A DNA stretch of 64,000 nucleotides from Calidifontibacillus erzurumensis (GCF_013303125.1 NZ_JABTTE010000014.1:1-64000), one strand, 5' to 3'. Positions 25,913 through 35,432 are shown, counted from the stretch's first letter. Translations and numbers: made by a program. The notes: generated from the letters alone by a model not told the origin.

Positions 25913-26119
25913 TTATAATGATGCTGGCAAAAGAAAGCCAGCACCATTATGAATTTTTTTCTTCTCGTATAGAGTAACATCATGAACATGATCTAAATGA
26001 ATCAAATGTCTTTCCAATTCTACATCGACAAGACGAAAGGCAGTTTCATCATCACGAGCACAAACAACTGCAAAATAACTTCCTTCGTTCAACGTTATTT
26101 CAAAACGGTACAAATACAT
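25913..26119 (-). CDS. Small DUF3906-like protein in the cys operon
   Basis: 68-residue soluble protein starting MYLYRFEITL, rich in His and acidic residues (VELERHLIHLDHVHDV) and ending GAGFLLPASL. It resembles small bacillar proteins annotated as DUF3906, found next to sulfite reductase genes. This assignment is from memory and moderate. Function is unknown. It sits 25 nt after the sulfite reductase gene with a weak AAAGG site and in the same direction. Confidence 0.7.
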   Translation of the reverse strand: MYLYRFEITLNEGSYFAVVCARDDETAFRLVDVELERHLIHLDHVHDVTLYEKKKIHNGAGFLLPASL

Positions 26120-26144
26120 TTCAATTTTTACCTTTCTTCATCAT

Positions 26145-27767
26145 TTAAACGGCAGTTTTTTCACTTAAGATCTCATCTAATTTTTGTTGAAGCACATCAA
26201 TGCCTACACGCCCAACATAATCAAAAAATGGTTCGCCTGCATTTTTAGTTTCTTTGAAATATAAAAGCAACTCTTTTACTACATCAGCAAGTAATCCCGC
26301 TTCAATTTTACCTTTTAGTTTTTCATTGAATTTGCCACCGTTATTGAGTGTACCCCCCACGTAAATTTCAAATGCTTCAACCATTTCTTTATTTTTATTT
26401 TTCATTAAAATTCCTTGTAAACCAATGTCGGCCAGCGGTCGTTGTCCACAGGAGTTTGGACATCCTACCATATGGATGCGGACAGGTACATCGAGTGTGA
26501 TCGTTTCATCTAAATATTCAGCAATTTTTCTCATGAGCCCCTTCGTTTCAACTAATGCCAAGTTGCATAATTCGTTACCAGTACAAGATACAGAATAGCC
26601 AAGGAAATTTTTAGGATTGTACGGATATTTTTCAAAAATAGGCTCTTTAAGCATTTCTTCCAAGTTTTCGTCAGGAATATTAGGAATAACAATGTTTTGC
26701 GTATTACAATGACGAATTTCACCATTTCCGTATTTTTTTGAAACTCGTGCTAATTCAAGAACATCATCAGGACTGATCCTACCGATTGGAACATTAATTC
26801 CAACATAATTTAAACCTTCTTGTTTTTGCTTATGAACACCGTAAAAATAGCTGGCATTCCATTCGCCTTGCACATCTTCCCCCGATTCTGGAAGCGGACC
26901 AACAAGGTCAATCAATTTCTCTTTGAACTTTTCTACTCCCCAATCAGCAACTAAAAATTTCAAACGGTTGCGATGACGCTTTTCACGGTTCCCATAATCA
27001 CGGAAAATTCTAGTAATTCCTTCCGCAACATCTTTAGTTCTTTCTTGAGGAACAAAAATATCTAATTTTTGTGCCAGCATCGGAACGGTTGACAATCCAC
27101 CGCCTACTTTTACGTGAAAACCGTATACTTTTTCCCCATCGATTTCTTTAATAGCCGGTACAAAGGCAACACAGTTAATTTCTGAATTTGATGCATTATT
27201 GATACTAGCACTGATTGACATTTTATATTTCCGCGGCAAATTGGAATAGTCTTCATTGAAACGGAAAAATTCATAAACTTCTTTAATGATTGGTCTTGTA
27301 TCAAACAATTCATTTGGGTCAATCCCTGCGAGAGGATTACCGACGATATTTCTTGTAATATCACCACAGGCACCCGCTGTTGTCATTCCAACTTCGTCAA
27401 GGCGACGTAAAATTTCGGGAATATTTTCTATTGTAATCCAGTGGAATTGTACACACTGGCGTGTTGTTATATCATAAAGTCCACGGCCAAAATCTTTAGC
27501 AATCTGGGCCAATGTTACAACTTGTTCATAAGTGACAATCCCTGAAGGAATCACTACCCGCATCATAAAATAGCCGTCTTCTTTCGGCTTTTGTAAATAC
27601 AACCCTGCCCATTTAAAAAGGTCCCATTTTTCTCTCGGTATGGACTGAAACCCATGTTCTGCATAGTAAGGAATTTCCTCGAAAATCTTTAATCCATCCT
27701 GTTCAAGTTTCAATTTTTCTACCGTATTCAACTTAGGATTGTCAGCCCATATTTTTTCATATGCCAT
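26145..27767 (-). CDS. Ferredoxin-type sulfite (or nitrite) reductase
   Basis: 540-residue sirohaem/[4Fe-4S] reductase performing six-electron reduction, here most likely sulfite to sulfide. The four cluster cysteines are CTGNELC and CPNSC, with conserved basic substrate-binding segments (TTRQCVQFHWI, CGDITRNIVGN, RHCNTQNIVIPN). Family cannot tell sulfite from nitrite by eye. The cysC-sat-cysP-cysH operon and sirohaem genes favour sulfite. ATG 27767 has AGGAGGAA 7-8 nt before it. B. subtilis uses CysIJ instead, so this is the ferredoxin-linked alternative. Confidence 0.9.
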   Translation of the reverse strand: MAYEKIWADNPKLNTVEKLKLEQDGLKIFEEIPYYAEHGFQSIPREKWDLFKWAGLYLQKPKEDGYFMMRVVIPSGIVTYEQVVTLAQIAKDFGRGLYDITTRQCVQFHWITIENIPEILRRLDEVGMTTAGACGDITRNIVGNPLAGIDPNELFDTRPIIKEVYEFFRFNEDYSNLPRKYKMSISASINNASNSEINCVAFVPAIKEIDGEKVYGFHVKVGGGLSTVPMLAQKLDIFVPQERTKDVAEGITRIFRDYGNREKRHRNRLKFLVADWGVEKFKEKLIDLVGPLPESGEDVQGEWNASYFYGVHKQKQEGLNYVGINVPIGRISPDDVLELARVSKKYGNGEIRHCNTQNIVIPNIPDENLEEMLKEPIFEKYPYNPKNFLGYSVSCTGNELCNLALVETKGLMRKIAEYLDETITLDVPVRIHMVGCPNSCGQRPLADIGLQGILMKNKNKEMVEAFEIYVGGTLNNGGKFNEKLKGKIEAGLLADVVKELLLYFKETKNAGEPFFDYVGRVGIDVLQQKLDEILSEKTAV

Positions 27768-27778
27768 TTTATTTCCTC

Positions 27779-28378
27779 CTAGATTAAATTTTTGCTTGAC
27801 AGGTAGTCTATCAATTGCTCTACACATTGATCTATAGAATATTTATTAGTTTCAAGTGTAATTTCAGGGTCTATTGGTTCTTCATACGGAGAACTAATGC
27901 CTGTAAATTCAGGGATAATACCTTCTCTTGCCTTTTTATAAAGTCCCTTAGGATCACGTTTTTCACAATCCTCAAGCGGACATTTAACATAAACCTCAAT
28001 AAATTCGTCTTTTTCAAGCAGGTTCCGCACCAATTCGCGATCTGTCCGAAATGGAGAAATAAATGCTGTCAAAACAACTTGACCGCTATCGACAAATAAT
28101 TTTGCAACTTCTCCTATACGGCGAATATTTTCAGTCCGATCTTTATCAGAAAATCCTAAATCACGATTTAGCCCATGGCGAATATTATCACCATCAAGTA
28201 CGTAGTTTTTTATTTCTTTTTCAAATAGTTTCTTGGCTAATGCATTGGCAATGGTTGATTTTCCCGATCCGGATAAACCAGTAAACCAGATAACAAAACT
28301 ATGATGATTGTTCTGTTTCCTCCGATCTTCCTTTGTTACCGAGGTTTCATGCCAAACAATGTTTGTACTTTTTCCCAT
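27779..28378 (-). CDS. cysC: Adenylylsulfate kinase
   Basis: 199-residue APS kinase forming PAPS from APS and ATP. P-loop GLSGSGKST, the [16 protein letters not shown] substrate loop, RENIRR-like [14 protein letters not shown] and the lid segment [12 protein letters not shown] are all present. Located between sat and the sulfite reductase gene, 11 nt before the latter. ATG 28378 follows CAGGAGG. Cytoplasmic. Confidence 0.95.
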   Translation of the reverse strand: MGKSTNIVWHETSVTKEDRRKQNNHHSFVIWFTGLSGSGKSTIANALAKKLFEKEIKNYVLDGDNIRHGLNRDLGFSDKDRTENIRRIGEVAKLFVDSGQVVLTAFISPFRTDRELVRNLLEKDEFIEVYVKCPLEDCEKRDPKGLYKKAREGIIPEFTGISSPYEEPIDPEITLETNKYSIDQCVEQLIDYLSSKNLI

Positions 28379-28434
28379 AGTTTCCTCCTGTAATTCTCCA
28401 CGGATAAACGCTTTTTTTATTTAGAAGCCCCCCT

Positions 28435-28452
28435 GGTACCTGACCCGGCACC
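28435..28452. repeat. GGTACC-TGACCC-GGCACC element between sat and cysC
   Basis: A G+C-rich 18-bp motif with two GGTACC/GGCACC arms around TGACCC, flanked by a G6 run. It stands out from the AT-rich surroundings and resembles short intergenic repeats I recall from other Bacillus genomes. Only one copy is in this window, so repeat status is unproven. Confidence 0.35.
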
Positions 28453-28458
28453 TTCAAA

Positions 28459-29607
28459 TCACGAATGAACACTGCTTCTTTGTAAACCTTTCATTAAAAC
28501 TTCGACAACTTCTTTCCGGCTAAAAGTACTTGGTGGAAACTCACCGTTTCTTAGCATTTCTCTTACTTTTGTACCGGATAAGATAACGCGGTCTTCTTTT
28601 GAATGCGGGCAAGTCTTATCGGATGCCATGTTTTCACATTTATTGCAATAAAAACTATGTTCAAAGAACAATAACGTAATGCCTAATTCTTCAGCTGTAA
28701 AATTACGGAATATGAGTTGTGCATCATATGTACCGTAATAGTTTCCAACACCTGCATGATCTCGTCCAACAATGAAGTGAGTGCAACCGTAATTTTTTCG
28801 AACCATCGCATGGAAAACAGCTTCTCTAGGTCCTGCATATCTCATAGCAGCTGGAAATACCGCCAAAAATACTCGATCTTTCGGATAATAGTTATTAAGC
28901 AAGACTTGATAGCTTTCCATCCGAACATCCGCAGGAATATCATCTGCTTTTGTTTCCCCTACTAATGGATTTAAAAATAATCCATCAACCGTTTCTAAGG
29001 CAGTTTTTTGAATATATTCATGAGCGCGATGAACTGGATTTCGTGTTTGAAATCCTACAACTGTATTCCAACCTTTTTGTTCAAAGACTTTTCTTGTTTC
29101 CACTGGATCTAAGTAAAACTCTTCAAAATTATCTCTTTTTATTTTTTTCACAACAGTTATTGGACCAGCTACATAAACTTCCCCTCTTTCAAACAACTTC
29201 TTTACTCCTGGATGGGCAAGATCTGTTGTTTGATAAACATGTAGAGCTTCAATTGTTTTATTAGGTTCATAAATATCAGTTATTGTAATTACGCCATACA
29301 CTTCGTTATTTTGTGTTAGTTTTACAACGTCTCCAATTGCAAATTCTTTCGCTTGTTTTTTCGAAACCGGCAATGTAATTGGGATACTCCAAACATGGCC
29401 ACTTGAAAGCTTCATATTTTCCACAACAGATTCATAATCTTCTTTATTTAAGAAACCTTCAAGTGGGCTGTAAGCACCGTTACCAATCAACTCTAAATCG
29501 CTTAATGCGATAGAATCAAGCTCAATCGATTTTGTAATCCCACTATAATCGTATTTTGGATTAAATTTGTTAATTAAAGTTCCTCCATGTGGTTGGCTTA
29601 AAGTCAT
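28459..29607 (-). CDS. sat: Sulfate adenylyltransferase (ATP sulfurylase)
   Basis: 382-residue enzyme making APS from sulfate and ATP; same length as B. subtilis Sat. The N-terminus [11 protein letters not shown], active-site [12 protein letters not shown] (QxRNPxHxxH), [11 protein letters not shown] and [17 protein letters not shown] are intact. Four Cys/His near [16 protein letters not shown] form the zinc site typical of bacillar Sat. ATG 29607 has AGGAGG 9 nt before; an upstream start lacks a site. In the cysH operon. Confidence 0.96.
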   Translation of the reverse strand: MTLSQPHGGTLINKFNPKYDYSGITKSIELDSIALSDLELIGNGAYSPLEGFLNKEDYESVVENMKLSSGHVWSIPITLPVSKKQAKEFAIGDVVKLTQNNEVYGVITITDIYEPNKTIEALHVYQTTDLAHPGVKKLFERGEVYVAGPITVVKKIKRDNFEEFYLDPVETRKVFEQKGWNTVVGFQTRNPVHRAHEYIQKTALETVDGLFLNPLVGETKADDIPADVRMESYQVLLNNYYPKDRVFLAVFPAAMRYAGPREAVFHAMVRKNYGCTHFIVGRDHAGVGNYYGTYDAQLIFRNFTAEELGITLLFFEHSFYCNKCENMASDKTCPHSKEDRVILSGTKVREMLRNGEFPPSTFSRKEVVEVLMKGLQRSSVHS

Positions 29608-29667
29608 TATTAAATTCCTCCTATATAAATATTTCATATCTAATTAGTTGGTATAATTGAAAAATTA

Positions 29668-30747
29668 TTAAATACCTCCGCCATTTTCCTGATAAACTCT
29701 TTTTTCTTCCTTGATTGTGTTTAACAAGCTGATCACTCCAAGTGTTGATGCGCAGACGCTCAAGAGGACAAAAAGAGAATAGATATCCATATCGACAACA
29801 ACTTTAACAAGTCCATATGAAATCACTAAAGAGAAAATCGGCGAAACAATCCACACTTTCAAAATTTTTGAAATAATATTTTTCTTTAACACACTTGCAC
29901 CCTTTTGTGCAGCTGCAATTCCCATAATCGCTGTAGAAGTCACTTGTGTAAGAGGTACAGGCAAACCGCAAATAGAAGATAAAATAACAAGAAAAGCTCC
30001 TGTACCTGATATTGCTCCACCTTCCAATAATGAGAATCTAGTAATCTTTTTTCCATTCGTTTCCATAACATGTTTTCCTAATAGGACGACTCCTAAAGCA
30101 GTAAACAATCCACCTAGTATAATTCCTTTTTCGATTGATATGATATTACCACCGACTAAAGGACCAATCGCATTAGCAACATTATTCATCCCTGCAGAAA
30201 AAGCTTCAAAAAATCCAATAATAATAACAAAAACAGCAATAATACGTTGAGTTTCTGGTCTTTTTAATTTTGGAAACTTTCTTTCTACCATCTGTATGAA
30301 TTTTCCTGCAACAATTGCAATTACGAACGCTGAACCTGGAACTAAAAGCCAGAAACTAATAATGACCAATATATTGTTAATATAAAGGGCTTTGTAAGCA
30401 ATCCCAACTCCCACTACCGCCCCTACCGTAATTTCACTCGTAGACAACGGGATTCCTAATAAATTTGCGATAAATAGGGATATCGCAGCAGAAAATAAAA
30501 TAATCAACACAATTTTTACTGAAAGAAGATCTTGTGGAATGATTCCAGTGCCAATCGTTTTTACGACTTCACTTCCCCCAATAACAGCCCCTGCAAAAAT
30601 AGCAAGACCGCATAGAATTAAAGCTTTCTTCTGACTCTTTATAGCACCAGATCCATATGCAACGCTGATCGCAGCAGCTGCACCACTTCCACCAATATTT
30701 AAAGCAAAAAACAATGCAATTATGATAGCTAAATAAGTTATGATCAT
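29668..30747 (-). CDS. cysP: Sulfate permease CysP (PiT family)
   Basis: 359-residue membrane transporter with about 11 helices and the duplicated PiT motifs (ALNIGGSGAAAAISVAYGSGA and SAGMNNVANAIGPLVGG). In B. subtilis the homologous CysP imports sulfate and lies in the same operon position between cysH and sat. A phosphate role is possible for the family but unlikely in this context. ATG 30747 follows AAAGAGGTT. Confidence 0.92.
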   Translation of the reverse strand: MIITYLAIIIALFFALNIGGSGAAAAISVAYGSGAIKSQKKALILCGLAIFAGAVIGGSEVVKTIGTGIIPQDLLSVKIVLIILFSAAISLFIANLLGIPLSTSEITVGAVVGVGIAYKALYINNILVIISFWLLVPGSAFVIAIVAGKFIQMVERKFPKLKRPETQRIIAVFVIIIGFFEAFSAGMNNVANAIGPLVGGNIISIEKGIILGGLFTALGVVLLGKHVMETNGKKITRFSLLEGGAISGTGAFLVILSSICGLPVPLTQVTSTAIMGIAAAQKGASVLKKNIISKILKVWIVSPIFSLVISYGLVKVVVDMDIYSLFVLLSVCASTLGVISLLNTIKEEKRVYQENGGGI

Positions 30748-30765
30748 CTTTAGAACCTCTTTATA

Positions 30766-31479
30766 TTATTGATGTAAGCCACATTCAATTTTCCCGGTTC
30801 CAGCCCATCTTCCTGAACGTAAATCATCCAAGTTATATGCTGGCTGGGTACAGGTTTTACAGCCAATGCTCGGATACCCTTGGTCATGTAATACATTGTA
30901 AGGCAAACCGTTTTTATGCGCATATCGCCATATATCTTTCCATGTCCAATGAATAAGCGGACAAATTTTGACCGATTTAAATTTATTGTCTTTATTAATA
31001 AACTCAGTATTTGCCCTAGTTGCTGATTGCTCTCTTCGCAATCCCGATAGCCATGCAGTATAGCCTGATAACACTTCGGTTAATGGCAATACTTTCCGAA
31101 TTTCACAACATTTATTTGGGTCGGTTTCCCAAAGCTTCTCACCAAATGTTAGAGCTTGTTCTTCTAAACTGATAGCAGGTTGCTTTAATTCGATCCTCAA
31201 TTGTGGATAACGCTCTTTTACTTTGTCAATTAATTCATATGTTTCATCAAAATGGACATTTGTATCTAAGAAAACAATTTTCGCTTCTGGATAAACTTTT
31301 GAAATTAAATCAATTAACACGATTCCTTCAATTCCAAAACTACAAGCATAAATGAGATCATCCCCATAATGTTCGTATGCCCATTTTAAAACATCTAATG
31401 CTCCTTTTGTTTCATTATCAATCGGAAAACTAAGATTTGCTGCACTTTCAAAATTATCAAATCGGATTTTCATCTCCAA
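30766..31479 (-). CDS. cysH: Phosphoadenylylsulfate/adenylylsulfate reductase
   Basis: Thioredoxin-dependent reductase of PAPS/APS to sulfite, first gene of the assimilation operon. It has the PP-loop region [14 protein letters not shown], the cluster cysteines CCEIRK and CKTC (paired CC...CxxC implies a [4Fe-4S] cluster, as in APS-capable bacillar enzymes) and the C-terminal catalytic ECGLHQ. The start is ambiguous: TTG 31479 has ideal 7-nt spacing from GGGAGG, ATG 31473 is the next Met. A SAM-I riboswitch and a second terminator hairpin precede it. Confidence 0.95.
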   Translation of the reverse strand: MEMKIRFDNFESAANLSFPIDNETKGALDVLKWAYEHYGDDLIYACSFGIEGIVLIDLISKVYPEAKIVFLDTNVHFDETYELIDKVKERYPQLRIELKQPAISLEEQALTFGEKLWETDPNKCCEIRKVLPLTEVLSGYTAWLSGLRREQSATRANTEFINKDNKFKSVKICPLIHWTWKDIWRYAHKNGLPYNVLHDQGYPSIGCKTCTQPAYNLDDLRSGRWAGTGKIECGLHQ

Positions 31480-31494
31480 CAAAATTCCTCCCTT

Positions 31495-31566
31495 AATAAA
31501 ATAAAAAAGCGGATTTAACCTATTACGACTCCTATGACTCCCACGATTCCGTTAGGTTAAATCCGC
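31495..31566 (-). terminator. Second leader terminator directly before cysH
   Basis: A perfect 14-bp stem GCGGATTTAACCTA (31566-31553 on the minus strand) pairs with 31522-31509 across a 30-nt loop, followed by T6ATTTTA. It stands between the SAM riboswitch and the cysH ribosome site, so it must be overcome for expression. The loop holds three 9-nt near-repeats (GACTCCTAT, GACTCCCAC, GATTCCGTT on the plus strand). Confidence 0.8.
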
Positions 31567-31607
31567 CTCTGGTTGTCCAGTCAGCGTCTATCAATCTAGT
31601 TTTTGTA

Positions 31608-31765
31608 TTAAAAAACCTCTTCGATAAGAAGAGGTGATTTAAGTCTTAAAATCTCTTCTTATCTTTTGAGTTCATTGAAATGAACTCACAGGAATTAGCA
31701 CAGTGCTTAAAAAAGTCTGTTGCCAGGATTCATCGGGCCAGTCCCTCCACCATTCTTGATAAGAA
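31608..31765 (-). promoter_or_regulatory. SAM-I riboswitch (S-box) with terminator, controls cysH operon
   Basis: The minus strand shows S-box landmarks: CTTATCAAGA at the 5' end, GGAGGGACTGGCCCGATGA, CCTGGCAACA, TGTGCTAATTCCTG and the closing GATAAGAA of P1 (P1 pairs 31758-31765 with 31656-31663). The terminator ACCTCTTC/GAAGAGGT (31635-31628 with 31622-31615) ends in a T run. The switch is visible: an 11-nt stretch at 31653-31663 is perfectly complementary to 31623-31633, forming the antiterminator when SAM is low. Confidence 0.95.
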
Positions 31766-31957
31766 TTTATTAAATTTTTAGATTTATTGTGTTTAGAATA
31801 CATGTTGAAAAGTTCAATGTCAAGTAGGTTTAATAAAAAAATAAAATAATTCATATCGATTAACTTAGATTTAAATATCATTTTGTTCTCCATTTAATTC
31901 CCTCATAATTTTCCCAACGAGGGACACGCTAAAATTAAAAATAAGGGGGGATCATTC

Positions 31958-32209
31958 ATGCCGGGCCCATACTGCTGTCCTAATTGCGGGACAAACCGAA
32001 CGAGATTTACAATAATTGAACAAATACCGAAACCTGTAAAAATGGATCCTCAAACAGGAGAAATTATCCAAGAATATAGCATTCAATTTATGGATCCATT
32101 CCATCTTCCATACCGCGGTCCTTCTTACAAAGTTCAATGCGGCGTCTGCGGATTGATTGAAGATGAGCGTCAATTTGAAAGCTTTGCAAAAAATAATCGC
32201 CGCTCTTAA
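31958..32209 (+). CDS. Small zinc-ribbon protein of unknown function
   Basis: 83-residue protein with two Cys pairs, CCPNCG near the N-terminus and CGVCG near residue 62, forming a probable four-Cys zinc ribbon. The middle is Pro-rich (DPFHLPYRGPSYKV). Not recognised beyond that. Good AAGGGGGG site before the ATG. It is transcribed with, or just ahead of, the SspE-like gene, but a sporulation role is only guilt by proximity. Confidence 0.72.
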   Translation: MPGPYCCPNCGTNRTRFTIIEQIPKPVKMDPQTGEIIQEYSIQFMDPFHLPYRGPSYKVQCGVCGLIEDERQFESFAKNNRRS

Positions 32210-32275
32210 AATCATTAGATTTATTTTTCTTCATAAAAGAAAACTTTAATATCAATTTTTTAGGAGGTTATTTAA

Positions 32276-32476
32276 TTGGTAAAAGCTCACAATGCAGAAA
32301 AACAACAAAATGCCGAGCAGCAAATGGTTCGGAATAATAAACAAGAAATTGCTTCAGAATTTGCAACAGATGTAAAAGAAGTCAATCAAATTGCCAAAAA
32401 AAGAGAAAAACAAGGTAGAGAGCGCAGGGATGAACCAAAAGACGCAAAAAGTAAAAATGTAAAAGGGCCTCGTTAA
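32276..32476 (+). CDS. Gamma-type small acid-soluble spore protein (SspE-like)
   Basis: 66-residue hydrophilic protein rich in Lys, Glu, Gln and Asn. The segment EIASEFATDVKEVNQIAKK resembles the gamma-SASP unit TEFASETNAQQVRKQN, including the EFA protease (GPR) recognition-like core. Gamma SASPs are amino-acid stores degraded at germination. There is one repeat here instead of two, so it is a short variant. The TTG start at 32276 has AGGAGG 8 nt upstream. Expression from a forespore promoter is expected, not shown. Confidence 0.65.
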   Translation: MVKAHNAEKQQNAEQQMVRNNKQEIASEFATDVKEVNQIAKKREKQGRERRDEPKDAKSKNVKGPR

Positions 32477-32497
32477 TCAATTATCATACACGAAAAG

Positions 32498-32547
32498 AAG
32501 GCACCCAAAAATGCCATTTTATATAGGCTTTTTGGATGCCTTTTTTT
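32498..32547. terminator. Terminator after the SspE-like gene
   Basis: AAGGCACCCAAAAATGCC pairs imperfectly with GGCTTTTTGGATGCCTT, followed by T7 on the plus strand. It separates the gene from the convergent transporter. Confidence 0.82.
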
Positions 32548-32566
32548 AGAAATTTGTTAATAGAAG

Positions 32567-33982
32567 TTATATTAAAAACATAACAACAATTGTTGTGACT
32601 ACTAGCCCGATGATAACCGGTACTAAATTGCGCCTTGCAAGCTCAAATGGATCCACGCCACAAATGGCAGCAGCCGGAATTAATGCCCAAGGAACGAGTG
32701 TACCTCCACCAACCCAAATTGCAGCAATTTGACCTAAAGCTGTAAGTGTTGCAATACTTGCTCCTGTAGCTGCTGCAAATAGATTTGCAACGGATCCAGC
32801 TAATGAAATACCTGAAAAACCCGAACCATCCAAACCAGTAATTGCACCAACAGTAGTTAATGTCACGGCTGCGATTTGGCCATTTAACGGCACTGTATGC
32901 GCCAAGGCGATTCCTAAATCATTTACAAGACCAGTGGAATTTGTTGGAAGGAAATCTCCAATCATTTTTATAAAACCTGAGTCTCCAAGATAGAAAAAGG
33001 CAGCAATTGGAATAACTGGTCCAAATACTTTAAATCCAAATTGAAATCCTTCAATTAAATAGGAGGTCGTTTTTTCCAAACCTTTATTTTTATGGGCAAG
33101 TAGGCTAATGACTAAGAGAATAAAAATAGCTGTGCCACCAACTAATGCTGTTGCATCCCCGCCAGATAGATCAAGAATAAACATTGCTGCAACATCTAGT
33201 AGAAATAATACTGGAATAAGGAAAGCTAAAAATTTTTTAACACGAGGGGAAAGCAAGCTTTTCATTAATTCCTCTTCCTGATTAGACGCATTTTCTGCAA
33301 CCAGTGTCTTTTCTGTATTATTTTCTATCTTCAAGATGCCTTTACGAAGATCCCGCTTTAATAAAATAAATGCAGTGACAGTCGTGACGATACCCATTAC
33401 GAAAACTAATGGTACACTTGCTTCTACAACATCAAGAACCGGTATACCTGCTGCATCTGCCGTTAGTTTAGGAGCTCCTTGAATAATAAAATCCCCTGAA
33501 AGTGCGATTCCATGTCCAAATAAGTTCATTGCCATAGCAACACCCAATGCCGGAAGCCCTACTCTAATCGCAACAGGCAGCATGACTGCGCCTAACAAAG
33601 CTACTGCCGGTGATGGCCAGAAAAACCAAGAAATCACCATCATTAAAATTCCAATGATCCAAAAGGCAAGACCAGGAGTTTTTATTAATTTCGTAAATGG
33701 TGAGATCATTACATCATTGATCCCTGTTCTCGTAAGCGCTTTACTCATTGAGACTATGATAGAAATGACTAATATGGTGCTTAGAAGCTCAGTAATTGTA
33801 AAAATAAAACTATTAAAAATACTGCTAATAGACGCACTTAAAGATTGAGTTGCAGTAAAAGCTAATAAAAAAATCCCTACGATACAAATGAACGTTGTAT
33901 CTCTACGCATGATCATAAACCCAAGGATAAGAAAAATGAAAATCACATATATCCAATGGAGGGCTGTTAACTCAACACCCAT
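32567..33982 (-). CDS. Ion-transporter-superfamily permease (GntP/DcuC-like)
   Basis: 471-residue protein with about 12 membrane helices and a central charged loop (about 225-255, ENNTEKTLVAENASNQEEE). Gly/Pro-rich re-entrant-like segments (SPAVALLGAVMLP, VGGGTLVPWALIPAA) and the near-symmetric halves suggest the ion-transporter superfamily of organic-anion symporters (GntP, DcuC, citrate types). The substrate cannot be read from sequence. Monocistronic; ATG 33982 follows AGGAGG. Moderate confidence in family, high in being a transporter. Confidence 0.75.
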   Translation of the reverse strand: MGVELTALHWIYVIFIFLILGFMIMRRDTTFICIVGIFLLAFTATQSLSASISSIFNSFIFTITELLSTILVISIIVSMSKALTRTGINDVMISPFTKLIKTPGLAFWIIGILMMVISWFFWPSPAVALLGAVMLPVAIRVGLPALGVAMAMNLFGHGIALSGDFIIQGAPKLTADAAGIPVLDVVEASVPLVFVMGIVTTVTAFILLKRDLRKGILKIENNTEKTLVAENASNQEEELMKSLLSPRVKKFLAFLIPVLFLLDVAAMFILDLSGGDATALVGGTAIFILLVISLLAHKNKGLEKTTSYLIEGFQFGFKVFGPVIPIAAFFYLGDSGFIKMIGDFLPTNSTGLVNDLGIALAHTVPLNGQIAAVTLTTVGAITGLDGSGFSGISLAGSVANLFAAATGASIATLTALGQIAAIWVGGGTLVPWALIPAAAICGVDPFELARRNLVPVIIGLVVTTIVVMFLI

Positions 33983-34239
33983 CGTAAGAACCTCCTATTG
34001 TTATAAATACCTATTGTTGTAGTATTAGGATATGAAATGGGTAAAAAGGTGTGATAAAAACCGTTTCCGCTATATAAAAACTTGTGCATCGTTTTTACTA
34101 TGTCATTTCGACTTATGAACACCTTCTTCCATGTTTTTATTTGTGGCAATTGAAGAAAACCTTTCCCCTAGAATTTTTTTAAGGCAATTTTACGTTACAT
34201 TTTGGAGGATTTTTCTTTCATTTTTTCGCAAAATGAAAA

Positions 34240-34263
34240 AACCTCTCGGTTAACCAAGAGGTT
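34240..34263 (-). terminator. Terminator after the AbrB-family transporter
   Basis: AACCTCT and AGAGGTT arms with inner GGTT/AACC, followed on the minus strand by T6. It lies directly past the stop at 34266. Confidence 0.8.
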
Positions 34264-34265
34264 GA

Positions 34266-35432
34266 TTAGGAACTTATACGATTTGATTTCATTAGATCAT
34301 TCTTCTTGCGCAATTTTTCATTCATAAATTTAATAAACAAAGGAACAAACAAAATGACAAGAATGATCCGTAATGTTTGTACAGCTACTACGAATGTCGA
34401 TTCCGAATCTAATATCATTGAAACTGTTGCCATCTCAACAACTCCACCGGGAGCAAAAGCCAGTACAGAAGCAATAAATTGAATACCAGTGATTGCTGAC
34501 ACAATATAGGCACACAAAAACATAGCTGCGATGAGCAAAATTGTACCGATTGTACCTACAATTACGATCTGTTTAATACCGACAAACATGCTCTTGCGAA
34601 ATTTCGCACCTATGCTTGCCCCTATTAATATTTGACCAAAAATTACTAAAAAATGAGGCCACCAAATAACTACATGCTCATTGAAGAACATTGGACTGAT
34701 AGTCTCCAAAAGGAGAACCCCCAATAATGTTCCAAGAAGCCAAGGTGCTGGTAGTTTGATTCTTTTTCCAACTAGTACTCCAAAAAAAGCAAATACTAAC
34801 CCGCAAACTGTCCAAATAATAGTAAAAGTTGAAAAATTCGCCGCAACTTGAACGAATTGGTCATTCCCAACGTTCTCAATGCTTGCAACTGGTTGTTGAC
34901 CGCTTTGTGGCACCATTAAAAATAAAATAACAGGAATGATCGAAACGACGAAAAATACACGTATCGCTTGAACAGCGCTGACAATCCCAATATTTGCACC
35001 TACTTCCTCTGCGATGACCGGCATCGATGCAACTCCACCGGGGGAAGTAGCTAAAAAACTAGTTAACAAATCGGTCTTACTAAATCGATATAAAAGAAAT
35101 CCTGTACCGAATGAAAAAATAATTGAAAAAAGAAGAACGATTGCTACAATTAGCCAATGATCGTACAGTACGTTCATTACGGACAAATTTAAATTTTTTC
35201 CTAACTCAATGCCTAATAAAAATTGAGCTAGTTGAAACCAATTTTTTCCTAATTTACTTTTTTCATTGATACCAAGCGTTTTTGGCTGAAAATAGGTTAA
35301 TAGACATGCAACTATTAGCGAACCAATCATCCAGCCAATTGATAAGCCGAACATTGTAAATAGCAGTCCACCTAAGCCGCTTAAGAAAATAAACCAACTT
35401 TGTGAAAATAACCTAGCGGCCTTACTTTTCAT
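34266..35432 (-). CDS. AbrB-family (ammonia monooxygenase-related) membrane protein
   Basis: 388-residue integral membrane protein with about ten helices in two similar halves. The repeated TSFLATSPGGVASMPVIAEE and SVLAFAPGGVVEMATVSMI segments are the paired PGGv motifs of the AbrB duplication (TIGR03082-type) family. It has been misnamed ammonia monooxygenase; transport function is unproven. The start ATG 35432 has AAGAAGGA 6 nt upstream; earlier ATGs overlap this site. Monocistronic, with its own terminator. Confidence 0.85.
   Translation of the reverse strand: MKSKAARLFSQSWFIFLSGLGGLLFTMFGLSIGWMIGSLIVACLLTYFQPKTLGINEKSKLGKNWFQLAQFLLGIELGKNLNLSVMNVLYDHWLIVAIVLLFSIIFSFGTGFLLYRFSKTDLLTSFLATSPGGVASMPVIAEEVGANIGIVSAVQAIRVFFVVSIIPVILFLMVPQSGQQPVASIENVGNDQFVQVAANFSTFTIIWTVCGLVFAFFGVLVGKRIKLPAPWLLGTLLGVLLLETISPMFFNEHVVIWWPHFLVIFGQILIGASIGAKFRKSMFVGIKQIVIVGTIGTILLIAAMFLCAYIVSAITGIQFIASVLAFAPGGVVEMATVSMILDSESTFVVAVQTLRIILVILFVPLFIKFMNEKLRKKNDLMKSNRISS

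Noticed and set aside
31672..31893. 73-codon frame on the minus strand upstream of cysH
   Set aside because: It coincides with the SAM-I aptamer; its C-terminal codons are the conserved riboswitch core, not protein.
34266..35432. Ammonia monooxygenase
   Set aside because: This name is a historic misannotation of the AbrB-duplication membrane family; no AmoA features are present.
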